DNA of 64,000 nucleotides from Thalassospira indica (GCF_003403095.1 NZ_CP031555.1:124001-188000); one strand, 5' to 3'; shown: positions 30,055-40,054, numbered from the stretch's first letter. A program made the numbers and translations. The notes: a model not told the origin generated them from the letters alone.

Positions 30055-31725
30055 ATGATCCAGAATCTGCGGCTGTATTCCGGCCTGACCATGTTTGCCT
30101 ATGTGCTGACGCATTTGCTGAACCATACAGCAGGCATCGTTTCACCGGAACTGATGGAAAAGGCCGGCGAATACACCACGGAAGTCTGGCAGTTTCCACC
30201 GCTTGAGATCCTGTTGGTGTTGTCACTGATAACGCACTTTTTGTTGGCAACCGCACGCCTGACCAGCCGCCGCACCTTGCGCCTGCGCAAATCGGAATGG
30301 GCACAGATGATCCTTGGACTGTGCATTCCGTTCCTGCTGTTTAGACACATCATCGCGACCCGGGTTATCGATCTGGGCTTTGATGTTGATTCACCGTTTG
30401 AGCGCGTTCTTCTGGATCTGGCCGTGTTTATTCCGCATCAGGGCATCTTGCAGGCGATTACGGTGATTGTTGTCTGGGCGCATGGCTGCATCGGCATTCA
30501 TTTCTGGCTGCGGGTCAAACCGTTCTATCCGAAATGGCGCAATACGCTTGGCACGCTGGCCATTCTGATCCCGACACTTTCGCTTGCCGGTTACTCAGCC
30601 GCAGCGGCCGAAGTGATCCGCCGCGCAGAGGAAGGCGGACGCAAGTATGTGTTTGGGGTGATTGATGCCGCCAATGTCAATCAGGACGCCATCACCTTCT
30701 ATGAAAACGCCATTTTGCCCTTCACGATCCTGAGTATCGCCCTTGCGCTGGCACCATTTGGTGTGCGCCAGATCCGACAGACCTTTGATCGGGTCAAGCG
30801 CGGCCCGATGCTGAGCCTGCCAAACGGGCGTTTCGTGCGTGTACCGCCCGGTGCCACAGCGCTTGAGGCGCTGCGCGATGCCGGTGTTCCGATGGCATCG
30901 GTTTGTGGTGGACACGGGCGCTGCACGACATGCCGTATTCATTGTGGATCAGGTAGTGATCACCTCGCCCCTCCCGGCGATATTGAGGCCGCGGCACTCA
31001 AAAGCATTCAGGCCCCCAAGGGCATGCGCCTTGCCTGTCAGATCAGACCGCATAATGATCTGGCGGTCGCCCCGCTTTTGCCGCCCAACGCAACCGCGCG
31101 TGACGGCCGGCGTCCTGGCGGACTTTCGGGCAGTGAAAGACAGGTTGTTTGCATCTTTATCGACTTGCGCGATTCAACCAAGCTTGGCGAAAGCAAGATG
31201 CCCTACGACGTGCTTTTCATACTCAACCAGTTCTTTGCCGAGATGACCGAGGCATTGCGCGGCACAGGTGGTTATTACGCCCAGTTTACCGGCGATGGCC
31301 TGATGGCGCTTTATGGCCATGAAAGTGATGACACCGAACGCACCATCCTGCAGGCCTTTGAGGGAGCCGCCGAGATGCTGCGCCGGATTGAAGGCCTTAA
31401 CCTGCATCTTAAATCGGAACTTCCACATGCGTTGCGCATCGGAATTGGCATCCATATGGGCAAGGCAATCGTTGGGGAAATGGGCCCGCCCGGCCGGGAA
31501 AACATCAGTGCAATCGGCGATACGATCAACACCACCGCCCGCCTTGAAGCCCAGACCAAGGGGCATGGGGTACCGTTGGTGATTTCCAAGACGCTGTTTG
31601 ATCACGGGCCGATTCCCTTGCCGGAAAACGCCGTGATGCACGAGGTGGCGCTCCGCGGTAAGGATCAGTCGGTTGCCTATTATGCGCTTGAAACGATGCC
31701 AGATCTGACACAAACCAAGAATTAG
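30055..31725 (+). CDS. Membrane adenylate cyclase with heme-b-type anchor and 2Fe-2S domain (CyaC-like)
   Basis: 556 residues, three parts. Residues 1 to about 250: six hydrophobic segments with histidines placed as in succinate-dehydrogenase cytochrome b (VLTHLLNHTAG, LITHFLLA, FRHII, FIPHQG, WAHGCIGIHFW). About 260-345: plant-type ferredoxin with CGGHGRCTTCRIHC and a fourth Cys in LACQIRP. About 355-550: class III cyclase with metal aspartates in FIDLRDSTKL and FTGDGLMALYG, and GDTINTTARLE. Sinorhizobium meliloti CyaC is described as a redox/quinone-responsive cyclase with a diheme anchor of this kind. The signal produced is inferred to be cAMP. Shine-Dalgarno is weak. Confidence 0.88.
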   Translation: MIQNLRLYSGLTMFAYVLTHLLNHTAGIVSPELMEKAGEYTTEVWQFPPLEILLVLSLITHFLLATARLTSRRTLRLRKSEWAQMILGLCIPFLLFRHIIATRVIDLGFDVDSPFERVLLDLAVFIPHQGILQAITVIVVWAHGCIGIHFWLRVKPFYPKWRNTLGTLAILIPTLSLAGYSAAAAEVIRRAEEGGRKYVFGVIDAANVNQDAITFYENAILPFTILSIALALAPFGVRQIRQTFDRVKRGPMLSLPNGRFVRVPPGATALEALRDAGVPMASVCGGHGRCTTCRIHCGSGSDHLAPPGDIEAAALKSIQAPKGMRLACQIRPHNDLAVAPLLPPNATARDGRRPGGLSGSERQVVCIFIDLRDSTKLGESKMPYDVLFILNQFFAEMTEALRGTGGYYAQFTGDGLMALYGHESDDTERTILQAFEGAAEMLRRIEGLNLHLKSELPHALRIGIGIHMGKAIVGEMGPPGRENISAIGDTINTTARLEAQTKGHGVPLVISKTLFDHGPIPLPENAVMHEVALRGKDQSVAYYALETMPDLTQTKN

Positions 31726-31756
31726 TCGATGTCTTATGTCTGTGCCGCAGGCAAGG

Positions 31757-31784
31757 CTTGACTATTGGCGGGAAAACCACATTT
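31757..31784 (+). promoter_or_regulatory. Sigma32-like heat-shock promoter
   Basis: CTTGAC (31757-31762), 14-base spacer, CCACATTT (31777-31784), matching the RpoH consensus CTTGAA-N13-15-CCCCATNT with one mismatch in each box. It lies about 120 bases before the Hsp20 start. The leader is long enough for an RNA thermometer, but I could not see a clear ROSE-type structure. Confidence 0.6.
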
Positions 31785-31904
31785 ATTTGAATATATCAAA
31801 CGTTCGGTGCCGAATGCGTCGGGTCGAACACTTAGATGCCCGGAACGCACAATGCGTGGGATCTGAAAACAACCACACTCGCTCTGATGGAGGAGGTGCT
31901 GCAA

Positions 31905-32402
31905 ATGTCACGAATTTCAATGTTCAACAGCCCGTTGCTTTTGGGTTTTGACCAGATCGAACGCGTTCTTGATCAGGTCTCGAAAACCAAGGCCGAGGGC
32001 TATCCGCCCTATAACATCGAACAGATTGGTGAAAACAAACTGCGAATTACCGTCGCAGTTGCCGGATTTGCCGAGGAAGACCTGTCGGTAACCACTGAAG
32101 ACAACCAGCTGATCATTCGCGGCAAACATACCGATGATGACAGCGAACGTGTTTATATTCATCGTGGCATTGCGTCACGACAGTTCCAGCGCTCCTTCGT
32201 TCTTGCCGAAGGCATCGAAGTCGTCGGTGCGCATCTGGATAATGGTCTGCTGCATGTTGACCTGAACAGACCCTTGCCGGAACCGGTCGTTCGTGAAATC
32301 GCGATTGGCTCGAACAAGAAAAAAGCTGTGCCGTCAAAAACCATCGACATGAATGTCGAGGACGAGGACAGCAATGCTGATCAAATAGACAGCAAAGCCT
32401 AA
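31905..32402 (+). CDS. Small heat-shock protein, Hsp20 family
   Basis: 165-residue holdase chaperone with an alpha-crystallin domain (PPYNIEQIGENKLRITVAVAGFAEEDLSVTTEDNQLIIRG to GLLHVDLNRPLPE). The C-terminal I-x-I anchor appears as IAI. AGGAGG sits at proper spacing before ATG 31905; a longer frame from 31836 lacks a ribosome-binding site. N-terminal MSRISMFNSPLLLGFDQIERVLDQV is typical of the alphaproteobacterial IbpA/HspH group. It is cotranscribed with the DUF1150 gene, 16 bases downstream. Confidence 0.93.
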   Translation: MSRISMFNSPLLLGFDQIERVLDQVSKTKAEGYPPYNIEQIGENKLRITVAVAGFAEEDLSVTTEDNQLIIRGKHTDDDSERVYIHRGIASRQFQRSFVLAEGIEVVGAHLDNGLLHVDLNRPLPEPVVREIAIGSNKKKAVPSKTIDMNVEDEDSNADQIDSKA

Positions 32403-32418
32403 CCAAGGAGTGGTTCAA

Positions 32419-32685
32419 ATGACAAATCGACCAAATAACCACGATACCGAAAGCGATCAGCGGATCGGCCAGGATACCGGTCTTCTGTCAAATGGTGACT
32501 TCGCCCTGTTGGGTATTCATGATTTTGCCTATGTGCGTCCGGTTCCCAATACAGAGAATGACAGTGACGAACTGGTCTATGGCGTCTTCACCGCCGACGG
32601 CACCCACATCGCGTCGTTCGAAAACCATGCCGTCGCGGATGCGGCCATCCGCCAGCACGACATGGAACCACGCGCGGTTCACTAA
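32419..32685 (+). CDS. DUF1150 family protein
   Basis: 88-residue protein. Core pattern FALLGIHDFAYVRPV ... VYGVFTADGTHIASFENHAVADAAIRQHDMEPRAVH is the DUF1150 signature. The family is almost always next to a small heat-shock gene in alphaproteobacteria, as here, so a role in protein quality control is suspected but not shown. ATG 32419 has AAGGAG eight bases upstream; an earlier GTG (32410) overlaps that site. Confidence 0.9.
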   Translation: MTNRPNNHDTESDQRIGQDTGLLSNGDFALLGIHDFAYVRPVPNTENDSDELVYGVFTADGTHIASFENHAVADAAIRQHDMEPRAVH

Positions 32686-32713
32686 TCAGGAATGTGTTTC
32701 CTGCAATAATGCC

Positions 32714-32748
32714 CGAATGCCCGGCCTTGTGCCGGGCATTTTTGTTTT
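32714..32748 (+). terminator. Intrinsic terminator of the hsp20 operon
   Basis: Stem AATGCCCGGC / GCCGGGCATT around CTTGT at 32716-32740, then TTTGTTTT on the plus strand. Confidence 0.88.
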
Positions 32749-32776
32749 GCCTTCGGTTCCGGGAACACTTGTCCAC

Positions 32777-33529
32777 TCAGCGGATTTCAATCACTTCGCC
32801 GGGTGCCGCGATACGGACCTGTTCATTTCCCCTGATCATCTGGGCCATTTCCGCACGGACATTGCGTTTAATGTGATAAAGCCAGAATCGCGCGCCGGGC
32901 ATGTCAGAGGCCAGTTTCAAAACCGTTTCCAGATCACAGTGGGCTGCATGCTGCGGGTCATGCTTGATCAGATAGGTTTCCTGAAACACCAGATCCGCAC
33001 CCGTAAACAGGGCGGCGGTTTCTGCTGTTACGTTGCCATCACCGGAATAGGCAAATCCCTTGTCCGCGTAGCGCAACAGGATCGCGTGATTCTGCACACT
33101 GTGATCGGACCGTGCGAAACGGCATTCAAACGGACCAATTGTATTTGTCTCGGCAATCGAATGCCAGATGATGGTAAACGGCCAGGCTGACCCAAGCCCG
33201 GTAAAGCCGAGTTCCATCAGTTTTTCAAGGTGCGTGCGTAATTGCGGGCTGCACAAAATGCGCAACGGCTTTGAACGACCGTCATCGCGCCAGTTCAGCA
33301 TGACCGGTACAAGACCGAACACATGATCGGGATGCATGTGGGTGAAATAGATCGCATCAATCGCGTCGGGATCGGGAAACTTGGCCATCAGCCGCCCGGC
33401 CGCCGTTGCCCCGCAATCGATCAAGAGACGAAAATCGCCCGCAGACACCACGACCGACGAATTTTCAAAGTTCGGATCGAAGGCCTCGCCCACACCAAGA
33501 ACATCAATGCGCAGATGATCGCTGTTCAT
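32777..33529 (-). CDS. Metallo-beta-lactamase-fold hydrolase (RNase Z-like)
   Basis: 250 residues from MNSDHLRID. The metal motif THMHPDHVFGL (HxHxDH), then SDHSVQNHA, the aspartate in FAYSGDGN and the late HCDLET histidine match the RNase Z/ElaC-like and arylsulfatase-like branch. Function could be tRNA 3' processing or small-molecule hydrolysis; the exosite arm of RNase Z is not visible, so I lean to a generic hydrolase. The start is doubtful: AAGGAA touches the ATG at 33529 and the other open start (33589) is TTG. Confidence 0.82.
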   Translation of the reverse strand: MNSDHLRIDVLGVGEAFDPNFENSSVVVSAGDFRLLIDCGATAAGRLMAKFPDPDAIDAIYFTHMHPDHVFGLVPVMLNWRDDGRSKPLRILCSPQLRTHLEKLMELGFTGLGSAWPFTIIWHSIAETNTIGPFECRFARSDHSVQNHAILLRYADKGFAYSGDGNVTAETAALFTGADLVFQETYLIKHDPQHAAHCDLETVLKLASDMPGARFWLYHIKRNVRAEMAQMIRGNEQVRIAAPGEVIEIR

Positions 33530-33672
33530 TTCCTTATCGCCCCGTATTTCCCCTGCAAGCCCGGAGTATATCAGCTCCAAGTGTCTCAAGCCGACATTCT
33601 TGTGACTTCTCCCTGCTTAAGGCAAGTGGTTCCCCGCAGGATACCTTGATCATCTTCAAACTGTCATACTCC

Positions 33673-33711
33673 ATGACAAAAGGGCGGAGCCAAACGGCTC
33701 CGCCCTTTTAA
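33673..33711 (-). terminator. Intrinsic terminator of the PAS-chemoreceptor gene
   Basis: Perfect 14-bp stem AAAAGGGCGGAGCC / GGCTCCGCCCTTTT, loop AAAC, at 33678-33709; minus-strand tail TTTTGTC. It could also work on the plus strand (TTTTAATG). Confidence 0.88.
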
Positions 33712-33743
33712 TGGCAGCTTTCGATCGAAGAAATGGGCCTTGA

Positions 33744-35234
33744 TTAGCGTGTCAGCACTTCGGCCGCTTCGCGCGTGCGCTGTACAGAGGATGCGACCGT
33801 ATCGGTCGTCGTGCGAATGGCAGCAAGGTTATCTGACATGTTTTCGACAGACCGGGCCATGTCGCGCACGCTGGTGCTGACATTTTCGGTAACCGCTGTT
33901 TGCTCTGTCACCGCCGAAGAGATGTTGGTGACATCGTTACGGACGGTTTCAACCGAACCACGGATGGTCTCCAAAGCACCTGCGACCTCGGCGGAAATTT
34001 CCTGAATACCGGTAATTTCCTGGGTAATGTCTTCGGTGGCACGCGCCGCCTGATTGGCAAGGTTCTTGACCTCGTTGGCAACAACGGCAAACCCTTTGCC
34101 AGCTTCACCGGCACGGGCACTTTCAATCGTCGCGTTTAGTGCCAGCAGGTTGATCTGCCCGGCAATGTTGCGAATGACTTCAACGATATTACCCATCTCG
34201 TCAACCACGCCCGTCATGCGCTGGGTCATTTCGTTGGCGGTGTTGGTCTGCTCGTAGGCGCGCTCGGTTGCGCCCTGTGACTGGGCCATGCTTTGGGAAA
34301 TCTCGGCAATCGAGGCGGCCATCTGCTCGGTGCTGGCCGCAACGTTGCGGGTCAGTTCCATCGTGTTGGTCGACGCATCAACGCTTTGAACCGTGCGCGT
34401 GTTAAGCTCGGTGATATTGTTGTCGATCTCGGTAAAGTTACCGTCGATCATTTTTTTAAGGTCGATCAGAAGCTTGGTTTTTTCGGTGATATCGGTGGCA
34501 AACTTGATCACCTTGATCGGTTTGCCAACAGCATCAAGAACCGGGTTATAGGTCGCTTCAATCCAGACTTTCTTGCCGTTCTTGCCCACGCGGGCGAACT
34601 GACCAGCCTGGAATTTTCCCTGGTTCAGGCTTTGCCAAAAAGCCCGGTACTCTGACGAATTTTTCTGATCTTCCGGCAAGAACATGCTGTGATGCTTGCC
34701 CTTGATTTCATCAAGGCTGTAGCCCAGCACAGACAGGAAGTTTTCATTGGCGGTCAGAATCGTGCCATCGAGATTGAACTCGATTACCGCCTGCGAGGTG
34801 CTGATCGCATCAAACACGCTTTGCAGCAACGCACGTTCGTTACGACGTTCGGTAATGTCGGTCGCAAACTTCACGACTTTGGTCACATTGCCTTTCGCGT
34901 CGAGGATCGGGTTGTAAGTGGCTTCAAGCCAAATCAACGATCCGTCACGACGTTTGCGCGGGAAGGCCCCGGTCAGAAACTCGCCTGACGCCAGTCTCTT
35001 CCAGAAATTTTTGTAATCTGCCGAACTGATAAGCTCTTCGGGGACAAACAATGCGTGATGCTTGCCAATAAGATCGCTGGCCTTGTAGCCCATCGTCTTT
35101 TCGAAGTTTTCATTCAGCGAGAGGATCTTGCCTTCCGCGTTGAATTCGATGCGTGCCATTGAGCGACCGAGCGCAGCGGTGACTTGTTGTTCATTACGCG
35201 CCTCGGACTCACCCTTAAAAAATCCAATACCCAC
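33744..35234 (-). CDS. Soluble methyl-accepting chemotaxis protein with two PAS domains (copy 1)
   Basis: 496 residues, no membrane segment. Two PAS/PAC units (about 20-140 and 140-260), each ending in the same pattern ATYNPxLDAxGxxxKVxKFATDIT, then a signalling domain with the MCP hairpin tip [48 protein letters not shown] domains of this style ([15 protein letters not shown]) may bind flavin or heme, so an aerotaxis/energy-taxis role is likely but unproven. It is a paralog of the next gene upstream (35897-37372), same strand. Confidence 0.93.
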   Translation of the reverse strand: MGIGFFKGESEARNEQQVTAALGRSMARIEFNAEGKILSLNENFEKTMGYKASDLIGKHHALFVPEELISSADYKNFWKRLASGEFLTGAFPRKRRDGSLIWLEATYNPILDAKGNVTKVVKFATDITERRNERALLQSVFDAISTSQAVIEFNLDGTILTANENFLSVLGYSLDEIKGKHHSMFLPEDQKNSSEYRAFWQSLNQGKFQAGQFARVGKNGKKVWIEATYNPVLDAVGKPIKVIKFATDITEKTKLLIDLKKMIDGNFTEIDNNITELNTRTVQSVDASTNTMELTRNVAASTEQMAASIAEISQSMAQSQGATERAYEQTNTANEMTQRMTGVVDEMGNIVEVIRNIAGQINLLALNATIESARAGEAGKGFAVVANEVKNLANQAARATEDITQEITGIQEISAEVAGALETIRGSVETVRNDVTNISSAVTEQTAVTENVSTSVRDMARSVENMSDNLAAIRTTTDTVASSVQRTREAAEVLTR

Positions 35235-35896
35235 TTTTATACCCTTTGCGTAAACGGGTTTATCCCGTTAATTCCCGTCAGCCTCGCGGGGTTATTGACC
35301 GTTTGGTCGTAATTATGAACGTGTGAACCAGTCTGTCATACACATGCATGACCCAACCTAGCCCTAAGAGCGTTCACTTCTCATGCGAGAGGATACGGTG
35401 AGATCTTCAACACAGATCATTCCCGGTTTTCAAACGGCTTGCGTTTGATGAGTCAGATGTTCGGAATTTCTTGCAGTTTTTCAAACTTTGCATCCGGTAC
35501 GCTAGGTTCTCAGCCATACCGGTCGAAGTTTGAAATATCTCTGTCTTTGAATAATTGATCCCACTTTGAACATATGATCATTCATACCCAACAATATACT
35601 TTTGGCTGGGGCAAGACAAATTGTTTATTCGCCCTGAGTAAAACAACTTTGGATAATAAATTCTGGTAGAAACGCGGGAATGATTTTAAACTTAAACTTG
35701 TAATACAACGTACTATTACAATTCTTAGAGTTTAAAGATTTTCGCAGGCACCATCGGAACTTCACATTCCTTTCACCAAAATATTTTTGCTATCGAAGGA
35801 TTCCAACCCTTTGGTGTAGCTACAACGAAGGGTCATATTAGCCCATTTGGCGTGCACTACCGCAGGTGAGGAAGCTCTCAACTGATTTTAATCTCG
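35235..35896. other. AT-rich 662-base gap between chemoreceptor genes
   Basis: No ORF of useful length. It contains three stems: AACGGG/CCCGTT around 35254-35270, TTCAAACTT+CCGGTA pairing with TACCGG+AAGTTTGAA (35480-35534), and TTGTAAT/ATTACAA with outer TAAACT/AGTTTA (35687-35737). The base composition is lower in GC than the flanking genes. It may hold the promoter of copy 1 and perhaps a small RNA or a decayed gene; I cannot decide. Confidence 0.45.
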
Positions 35897-37372
35897 TTAT
35901 TTGGCAAGAACAGATGCTGCTTCGCGGGTCTTTCTGACTGAATCAGCCACGCGGGATGTTGAAATCCGAATGGTTTCCAGATTACTGGTCAAGCCTTCCA
36001 CAGACGACGCCATGATGCGCATATTATTGGTCACACCGTTGGTGACGGCACTTTGCTCTTCGACGGCGGACGAAATACTGGTTACGCCGTCACGTACCGT
36101 TTGAACCGCCCTTTGAATGGTTTCAAGCGCACCGACAACCTCGCCCGAAATAGCCTGAATGCCTGAAATCTCTTCGGATATATCCTCTGTCGCCTTGGCT
36201 GCTTGATTGGCGAGGTTTTTGACCTCGTTGGCAACAACGGCAAAACCTTTGCCCGCATCACCAGCACGCGCACTTTCAATTGTTGCATTCAGTGCCAGCA
36301 GATTGATCTGCCCGGCAATATTGCGGATGACTTCAACAATATTGCCCATGGCATCAACAACCTGCGCCATGCGCTGGGTAGAGTCATTGGCCGTAACCGT
36401 TTCGGCAAAAGCCCGTTCTGTCTCCGAGCGCGACTGGCTCATGCTTTGTGAAATCTCAGCGATGGAAGACGCCATCTGTTCGGCACTGGCAGAGACTGTC
36501 TGGACCGTGTTTGATGTTTCTTCAGACATCGAAACACTCTGGTCAGCGGAACTGTTGAGCTCACCCAGGTTGCCGTCGATTTCGCTGAAGTTCGTATCGA
36601 TGATCTTTTTCAGATCCAGCAAAAGCTTGGTTTGTGCGGTAATGTCGGTTGCAAACTTCACGACCTTGAAAGGACGCCCCACCGGATCAAGAACAGGATT
36701 GTAGGAAGCGGAGATCCATACTTCCTTGCCGCCTTTGCCCAGGCGTTTAAACTCGCCAGAGTTGAATTCACCGGCATTCAGGGCTTTCCAAAAATCCTTG
36801 TATTCTTTGGAGTCCCGATAAGAAGGTTCGACAAAAATGCTGTGATGCTTGCCTTTGATTTCGTCAAGCGTGTAGCCCATCACATCCAAAAACATCTGGT
36901 TTGCGGAAATAATGGTGCCATCAAGCTCAAACTCGATCGTCGCCTGTGATTTCTCGATGGCGCGAAAGACACTTTGCCACATTGCGCGTTCGACACGACG
37001 CTCTGTGATGTCAGAAGCGAGTTTGACGACTTTCTTGGGTTTGCCATTGCGATCGAGAATTGGGTTGTAGCTTGCTTCAAGCCAAATCATCTGGCCATTT
37101 TTTTTCCTTCTGGCCATTGCGCCAGAAACGAACTTGCCAGAACGAAGCTCTTCCCAGAACGCTTCATATTCCGCCTTGTTAAAATCCGACGGCATAAACA
37201 TACGGTGATGCTGGCCTACAATTTCATCAAGCTCATATCCCATCGTCTCTAGAAAGTTCTCATTGGCCCTGACGATGGTCCCGTCCATGTTGAACTCAAT
37301 AACAGCCATGGACCGATTCAATGCCTCGTAAATCTGGGCTTTTTCTTTATCACCAGCATTGCTGCCAAACAT
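35897..37372 (-). CDS. Soluble methyl-accepting chemotaxis protein with two PAS domains (copy 2)
   Basis: 491 residues, same architecture as copy 1: two PAS/PAC units ([30 protein letters not shown]) and an MCP signalling domain with an almost identical tip ([37 protein letters not shown]). It clearly arose by duplication with copy 1; the signalling parts are most conserved and the PAS parts more diverged, suggesting different ligands or redox ranges. No che genes are near. Confidence 0.93.
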   Translation of the reverse strand: MFGSNAGDKEKAQIYEALNRSMAVIEFNMDGTIVRANENFLETMGYELDEIVGQHHRMFMPSDFNKAEYEAFWEELRSGKFVSGAMARRKKNGQMIWLEASYNPILDRNGKPKKVVKLASDITERRVERAMWQSVFRAIEKSQATIEFELDGTIISANQMFLDVMGYTLDEIKGKHHSIFVEPSYRDSKEYKDFWKALNAGEFNSGEFKRLGKGGKEVWISASYNPVLDPVGRPFKVVKFATDITAQTKLLLDLKKIIDTNFSEIDGNLGELNSSADQSVSMSEETSNTVQTVSASAEQMASSIAEISQSMSQSRSETERAFAETVTANDSTQRMAQVVDAMGNIVEVIRNIAGQINLLALNATIESARAGDAGKGFAVVANEVKNLANQAAKATEDISEEISGIQAISGEVVGALETIQRAVQTVRDGVTSISSAVEEQSAVTNGVTNNMRIMASSVEGLTSNLETIRISTSRVADSVRKTREAASVLAK

Positions 37373-37464
37373 CGCTATCCCCTGAACATTTCAACCTATG
37401 ATTTCATTCAGGTGGTAAAGCGGGATGTTTATTACAAGGAAGGTTTCTGATCTCTGCGGTGTAA

Positions 37465-37473
37465 TTATCCACA
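37465..37473. promoter_or_regulatory. Perfect DnaA-box-like 9-mer
   Basis: TTATCCACA, the E. coli-type consensus DnaA box, isolated in the spacer between the chemoreceptor gene (start 37372) and the YcgN gene (end 37482). A single 9-mer can occur by chance; it is recorded because no equally good box was noticed beside dnaA. Confidence 0.4.
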
Positions 37474-37481
37474 GTTCAGAA

Positions 37482-37970
37482 TCAGGCAGGCCACTTCACG
37501 ATATAGCGTGTCAGATCAGGATGGGCTTCGTCTTCGGGGATGGCCATACCACGCACGGACATGCCTGCCATAATGGCCGAGTCTGCGACACCTGTCTTAA
37601 GCGGATGCCAGTCGGGTAGTGGTTTTCCTTCTGCCATCAGGCGATAGGCACAGGTGGATGGCATCCAGGACAGGGTTTCGACATTTTCCTTGGAAAGCTG
37701 CACACAATCGGGAACATGCTGGGTCCGATTGGGGTAATCCTTGCAGCGGCACGTATGACAATCAAGCAGGCGACACGCGACCGAGGTGTAATAGACAAAA
37801 TCGTCTTCTTCGTCCTGCAGCTTGTGCAGGCAACATTTTCCACAGCCGTCACAAAGGGATTCCCACTCCGCTTGCGTCATTTCAGCAAGAGTCTTGGTTT
37901 CCCAGAACGGTTCAGGTGGCAATGCGACGCGGTCTTTTTTATCCATGATCTCTCTCAGTCGGGCCGTCAT
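37482..37970 (-). CDS. YcgN family cysteine-cluster protein (UPF0260)
   Basis: 162 residues. Cysteine-rich core [12 protein letters not shown] ... [18 protein letters not shown] ... VPDCVQL ... STCAYR, the YcgN/YkgJ zinc- or iron-binding cluster pattern. The biochemical function is not known for this family. Begins 12 bases past the stop-facing spacer of the chemoreceptor gene; transcription is on the same strand. Confidence 0.93.
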   Translation of the reverse strand: MTARLREIMDKKDRVALPPEPFWETKTLAEMTQAEWESLCDGCGKCCLHKLQDEEDDFVYYTSVACRLLDCHTCRCKDYPNRTQHVPDCVQLSKENVETLSWMPSTCAYRLMAEGKPLPDWHPLKTGVADSAIMAGMSVRGMAIPEDEAHPDLTRYIVKWPA

Positions 37971-38034
37971 TGAGACATAACATAGTCTAACCCGCGCGCA
38001 ATCCCCGTCGCATTCAAGTCTGACAACGGATTGA

Positions 38035-39378
38035 TCAACTCTCTGCGATCATGTGGAAGAAGGAGCCAAAAACACTTCCATCCACCAGGCCGGCAGGACC
38101 TAGATCAAGACCCGTCGCCGTTTTCATCCGGCATAACGGCATGCCGTCTTCGGAGAGCGTAGTCGCATAGTGGAATTCATGACCACGCAGCTTCATGCCT
38201 GCCGGACCAAACGGGGTTGGAATGCCCAGCTGCGCCTCTCGATAGCCAAGATGCAGCCTGCGGCTGGCAAAGCTGGTTTCAAGCGGTAAAAGACCAAGCA
38301 TTTCGTGGCGCGTGCCACTGGCATCAACAAGGCCGTTGCCAAGTGTCATGTACCCGCCGCATTCGCCGTAAATCAAGATGTTTCGTTGGGCCGCATCGTG
38401 CATGCCGGCCCGGAAAACCCTGGCTGCGGCAAGGGTTTTGGCATGAAGTTCCGGATAGCCGCCGGGCAGATAGACGGCATCACAATCCGGGTTCGGGGCC
38501 TCGTTCGCCAGTGGCGAGAAAAAGGAAATTTTCGTCCCCACCGCACGCCAGCCATCCAGAAGATGGGGGTAGCTAAACGCAAAGGCCGCATCACACGCCA
38601 CCGCAACATGACGGCCAAGCGGGGCAATCACGGGTGCTGTCGGCGTGGGTTTTACAGATTTTTTGGCTTTCTTGGCCTTCCCGGCCTTTTCACCCATCAG
38701 TGCGATCAAGGCATCAAGATCGACATCTTCACTAATGATATTGGCGGCACGATCGAGAAACGTCTCAAGCTCGGCATGTTCGCCGGCCTGCACCAGACCA
38801 AGGTGGCGTTCCGGCAGGATCAGGTCTTCGCTGCGCCTAACCGCACCTAGCACTGGCAGATCCGGCAGATGTTTGGCACAGGCATCAACAATCATCTGCT
38901 TGTGGCGGTCACTGCCCACCCGATTAAGGATCACGCCGGCAACATTGATGTCATCGCGAAATTTGGCAAAGCCGGAAATTACTGCCGCTGCAGAGGCCGA
39001 CTGACCCTTCACATCGACCACAAGAACAATCGGCCACCCGCCAAGGGCGGCAAGATCGGCGGTCGATCCATCACCGTTGGCGGCACCATCGAACAAGCCC
39101 ATGACGCCTTCGCACATCAAAAAGGCTTTGCCGTGCGTGTGATCGCGGGCGAGACCCTTGATCTGGTCCGGCTTCATCGCCCATGGATCAAGATTGATGC
39201 AGGTATCGCGACAGGCAGCTGCCTGAAAGGCCGGGTCGATATAGTCCGGCCCGGTTTTGGCTGCAGCAACAGCATGACCTTTGCGCGTCAGTGCACGCAA
39301 AAGGGCGAGCGTAATGACGGTCTTGCCACTGTTTGACGCAGGTGCCGCAATCATGACTCCCGGAATGGTGTCTGGCAT
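38035..39378 (-). CDS. cobB: Cobyrinate a,c-diamide synthase
   Basis: Amidates the a and c side chains of (hydrogeno)byrinate using glutamine and ATP. 447 residues: N-terminal dethiobiotin-synthetase-like ATPase (P-loop [18 protein letters not shown], switch [11 protein letters not shown]) and C-terminal GATase-1 with nucleophile Cys in IYGECGGYM and the His of GHEFHYA. A Lys/Ala-rich linker ([19 protein letters not shown]) joins them. In an aerobic pathway with CobN the substrate is hydrogenobyrinate. Followed upstream in the genome by SCO, not by other cob genes. Confidence 0.95.
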   Translation of the reverse strand: MPDTIPGVMIAAPASNSGKTVITLALLRALTRKGHAVAAAKTGPDYIDPAFQAAACRDTCINLDPWAMKPDQIKGLARDHTHGKAFLMCEGVMGLFDGAANGDGSTADLAALGGWPIVLVVDVKGQSASAAAVISGFAKFRDDINVAGVILNRVGSDRHKQMIVDACAKHLPDLPVLGAVRRSEDLILPERHLGLVQAGEHAELETFLDRAANIISEDVDLDALIALMGEKAGKAKKAKKSVKPTPTAPVIAPLGRHVAVACDAAFAFSYPHLLDGWRAVGTKISFFSPLANEAPNPDCDAVYLPGGYPELHAKTLAAARVFRAGMHDAAQRNILIYGECGGYMTLGNGLVDASGTRHEMLGLLPLETSFASRRLHLGYREAQLGIPTPFGPAGMKLRGHEFHYATTLSEDGMPLCRMKTATGLDLGPAGLVDGSVFGSFFHMIAES

Positions 39379-39439
39379 GTTGGGCTGTTCTCCGAGCCGA
39401 ATTTATTCGCCATGATCATGGCATTGCGCGACGGAATAA

Positions 39440-40054
39440 TCAGCCGTTGTTTTTAACCGCCTCGGTCACGCCCTTTGCCATGTCTTCCGGGCTGGTGCCG
39501 TAATTGAAGTGGCGGACGAATTTACCTTCGCGATCCATCAGATAGACGAAGGATGAATGGTCCATCAGATAGGTATCGGTATCCTCAGGCTCACCTTCCG
39601 GGATCGCCTTCGCATAGTAAACACGAAACGCCTTGGCGGCCGCCGTTGTCTGTTCAACGGTGCCGGTCAATCCAACCATCCGATCATGGAAATAGGGAAC
39701 GTATTCGGCAACCGCTTCGACCGTATCGCGTTCCGGGTCGACCGTGAAAAAGACGGGTGTGATTTCATCTGCGATGCCCTGGGGCATCATATCAAGTGCT
39801 GTTCCCATGACCTGCAATTCGGTCGGGCAAACATCCGGGCAGAAGGTATAGCCGAAATAGGTCAGCATATATTTGCCCTTGAAGTCATCCTGAGTGACAG
39901 TTTCGCCATCCTGATTGACAAGCTCGAACGGCCCACCGATGGAAGCTGCGCCAGATGAATTGGTTTCAGTCCCCATCATCATCAGTCGATAGGTCAAACC
40001 GATCCCGAGAACCAGCGCAATACCCAGAATTGCCAGAAGCGTCTTTTTGCTCAC
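39440..40054 (-). CDS. SCO family copper chaperone
   Basis: 204-residue membrane-anchored thioredoxin-fold protein. One N-terminal helix (LLAILGIALVLGIGLTYRLM) precedes the CuA-assembly domain with FCPDVCP (CxxxC) and the third copper ligand His in DHSSFVYLMD. SCO proteins deliver copper to cytochrome c oxidase subunit II. A perfect 14-base palindrome GCCATGATCATGGC lies at its 3' side (39409-39422). Neighbouring SafE-like gene supports a respiratory-oxidase maturation role. Confidence 0.93.
   Translation of the reverse strand: MSKKTLLAILGIALVLGIGLTYRLMMMGTETNSSGAASIGGPFELVNQDGETVTQDDFKGKYMLTYFGYTFCPDVCPTELQVMGTALDMMPQGIADEITPVFFTVDPERDTVEAVAEYVPYFHDRMVGLTGTVEQTTAAAKAFRVYYAKAIPEGEPEDTDTYLMDHSSFVYLMDREGKFVRHFNYGTSPEDMAKGVTEAVKNNG

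Noticed and set aside
39409..39422. 14-base palindrome GCCATGATCATGGC downstream of the SCO gene
   Set aside because: Too short and without a loop or U-tract to call a terminator; may be chance.
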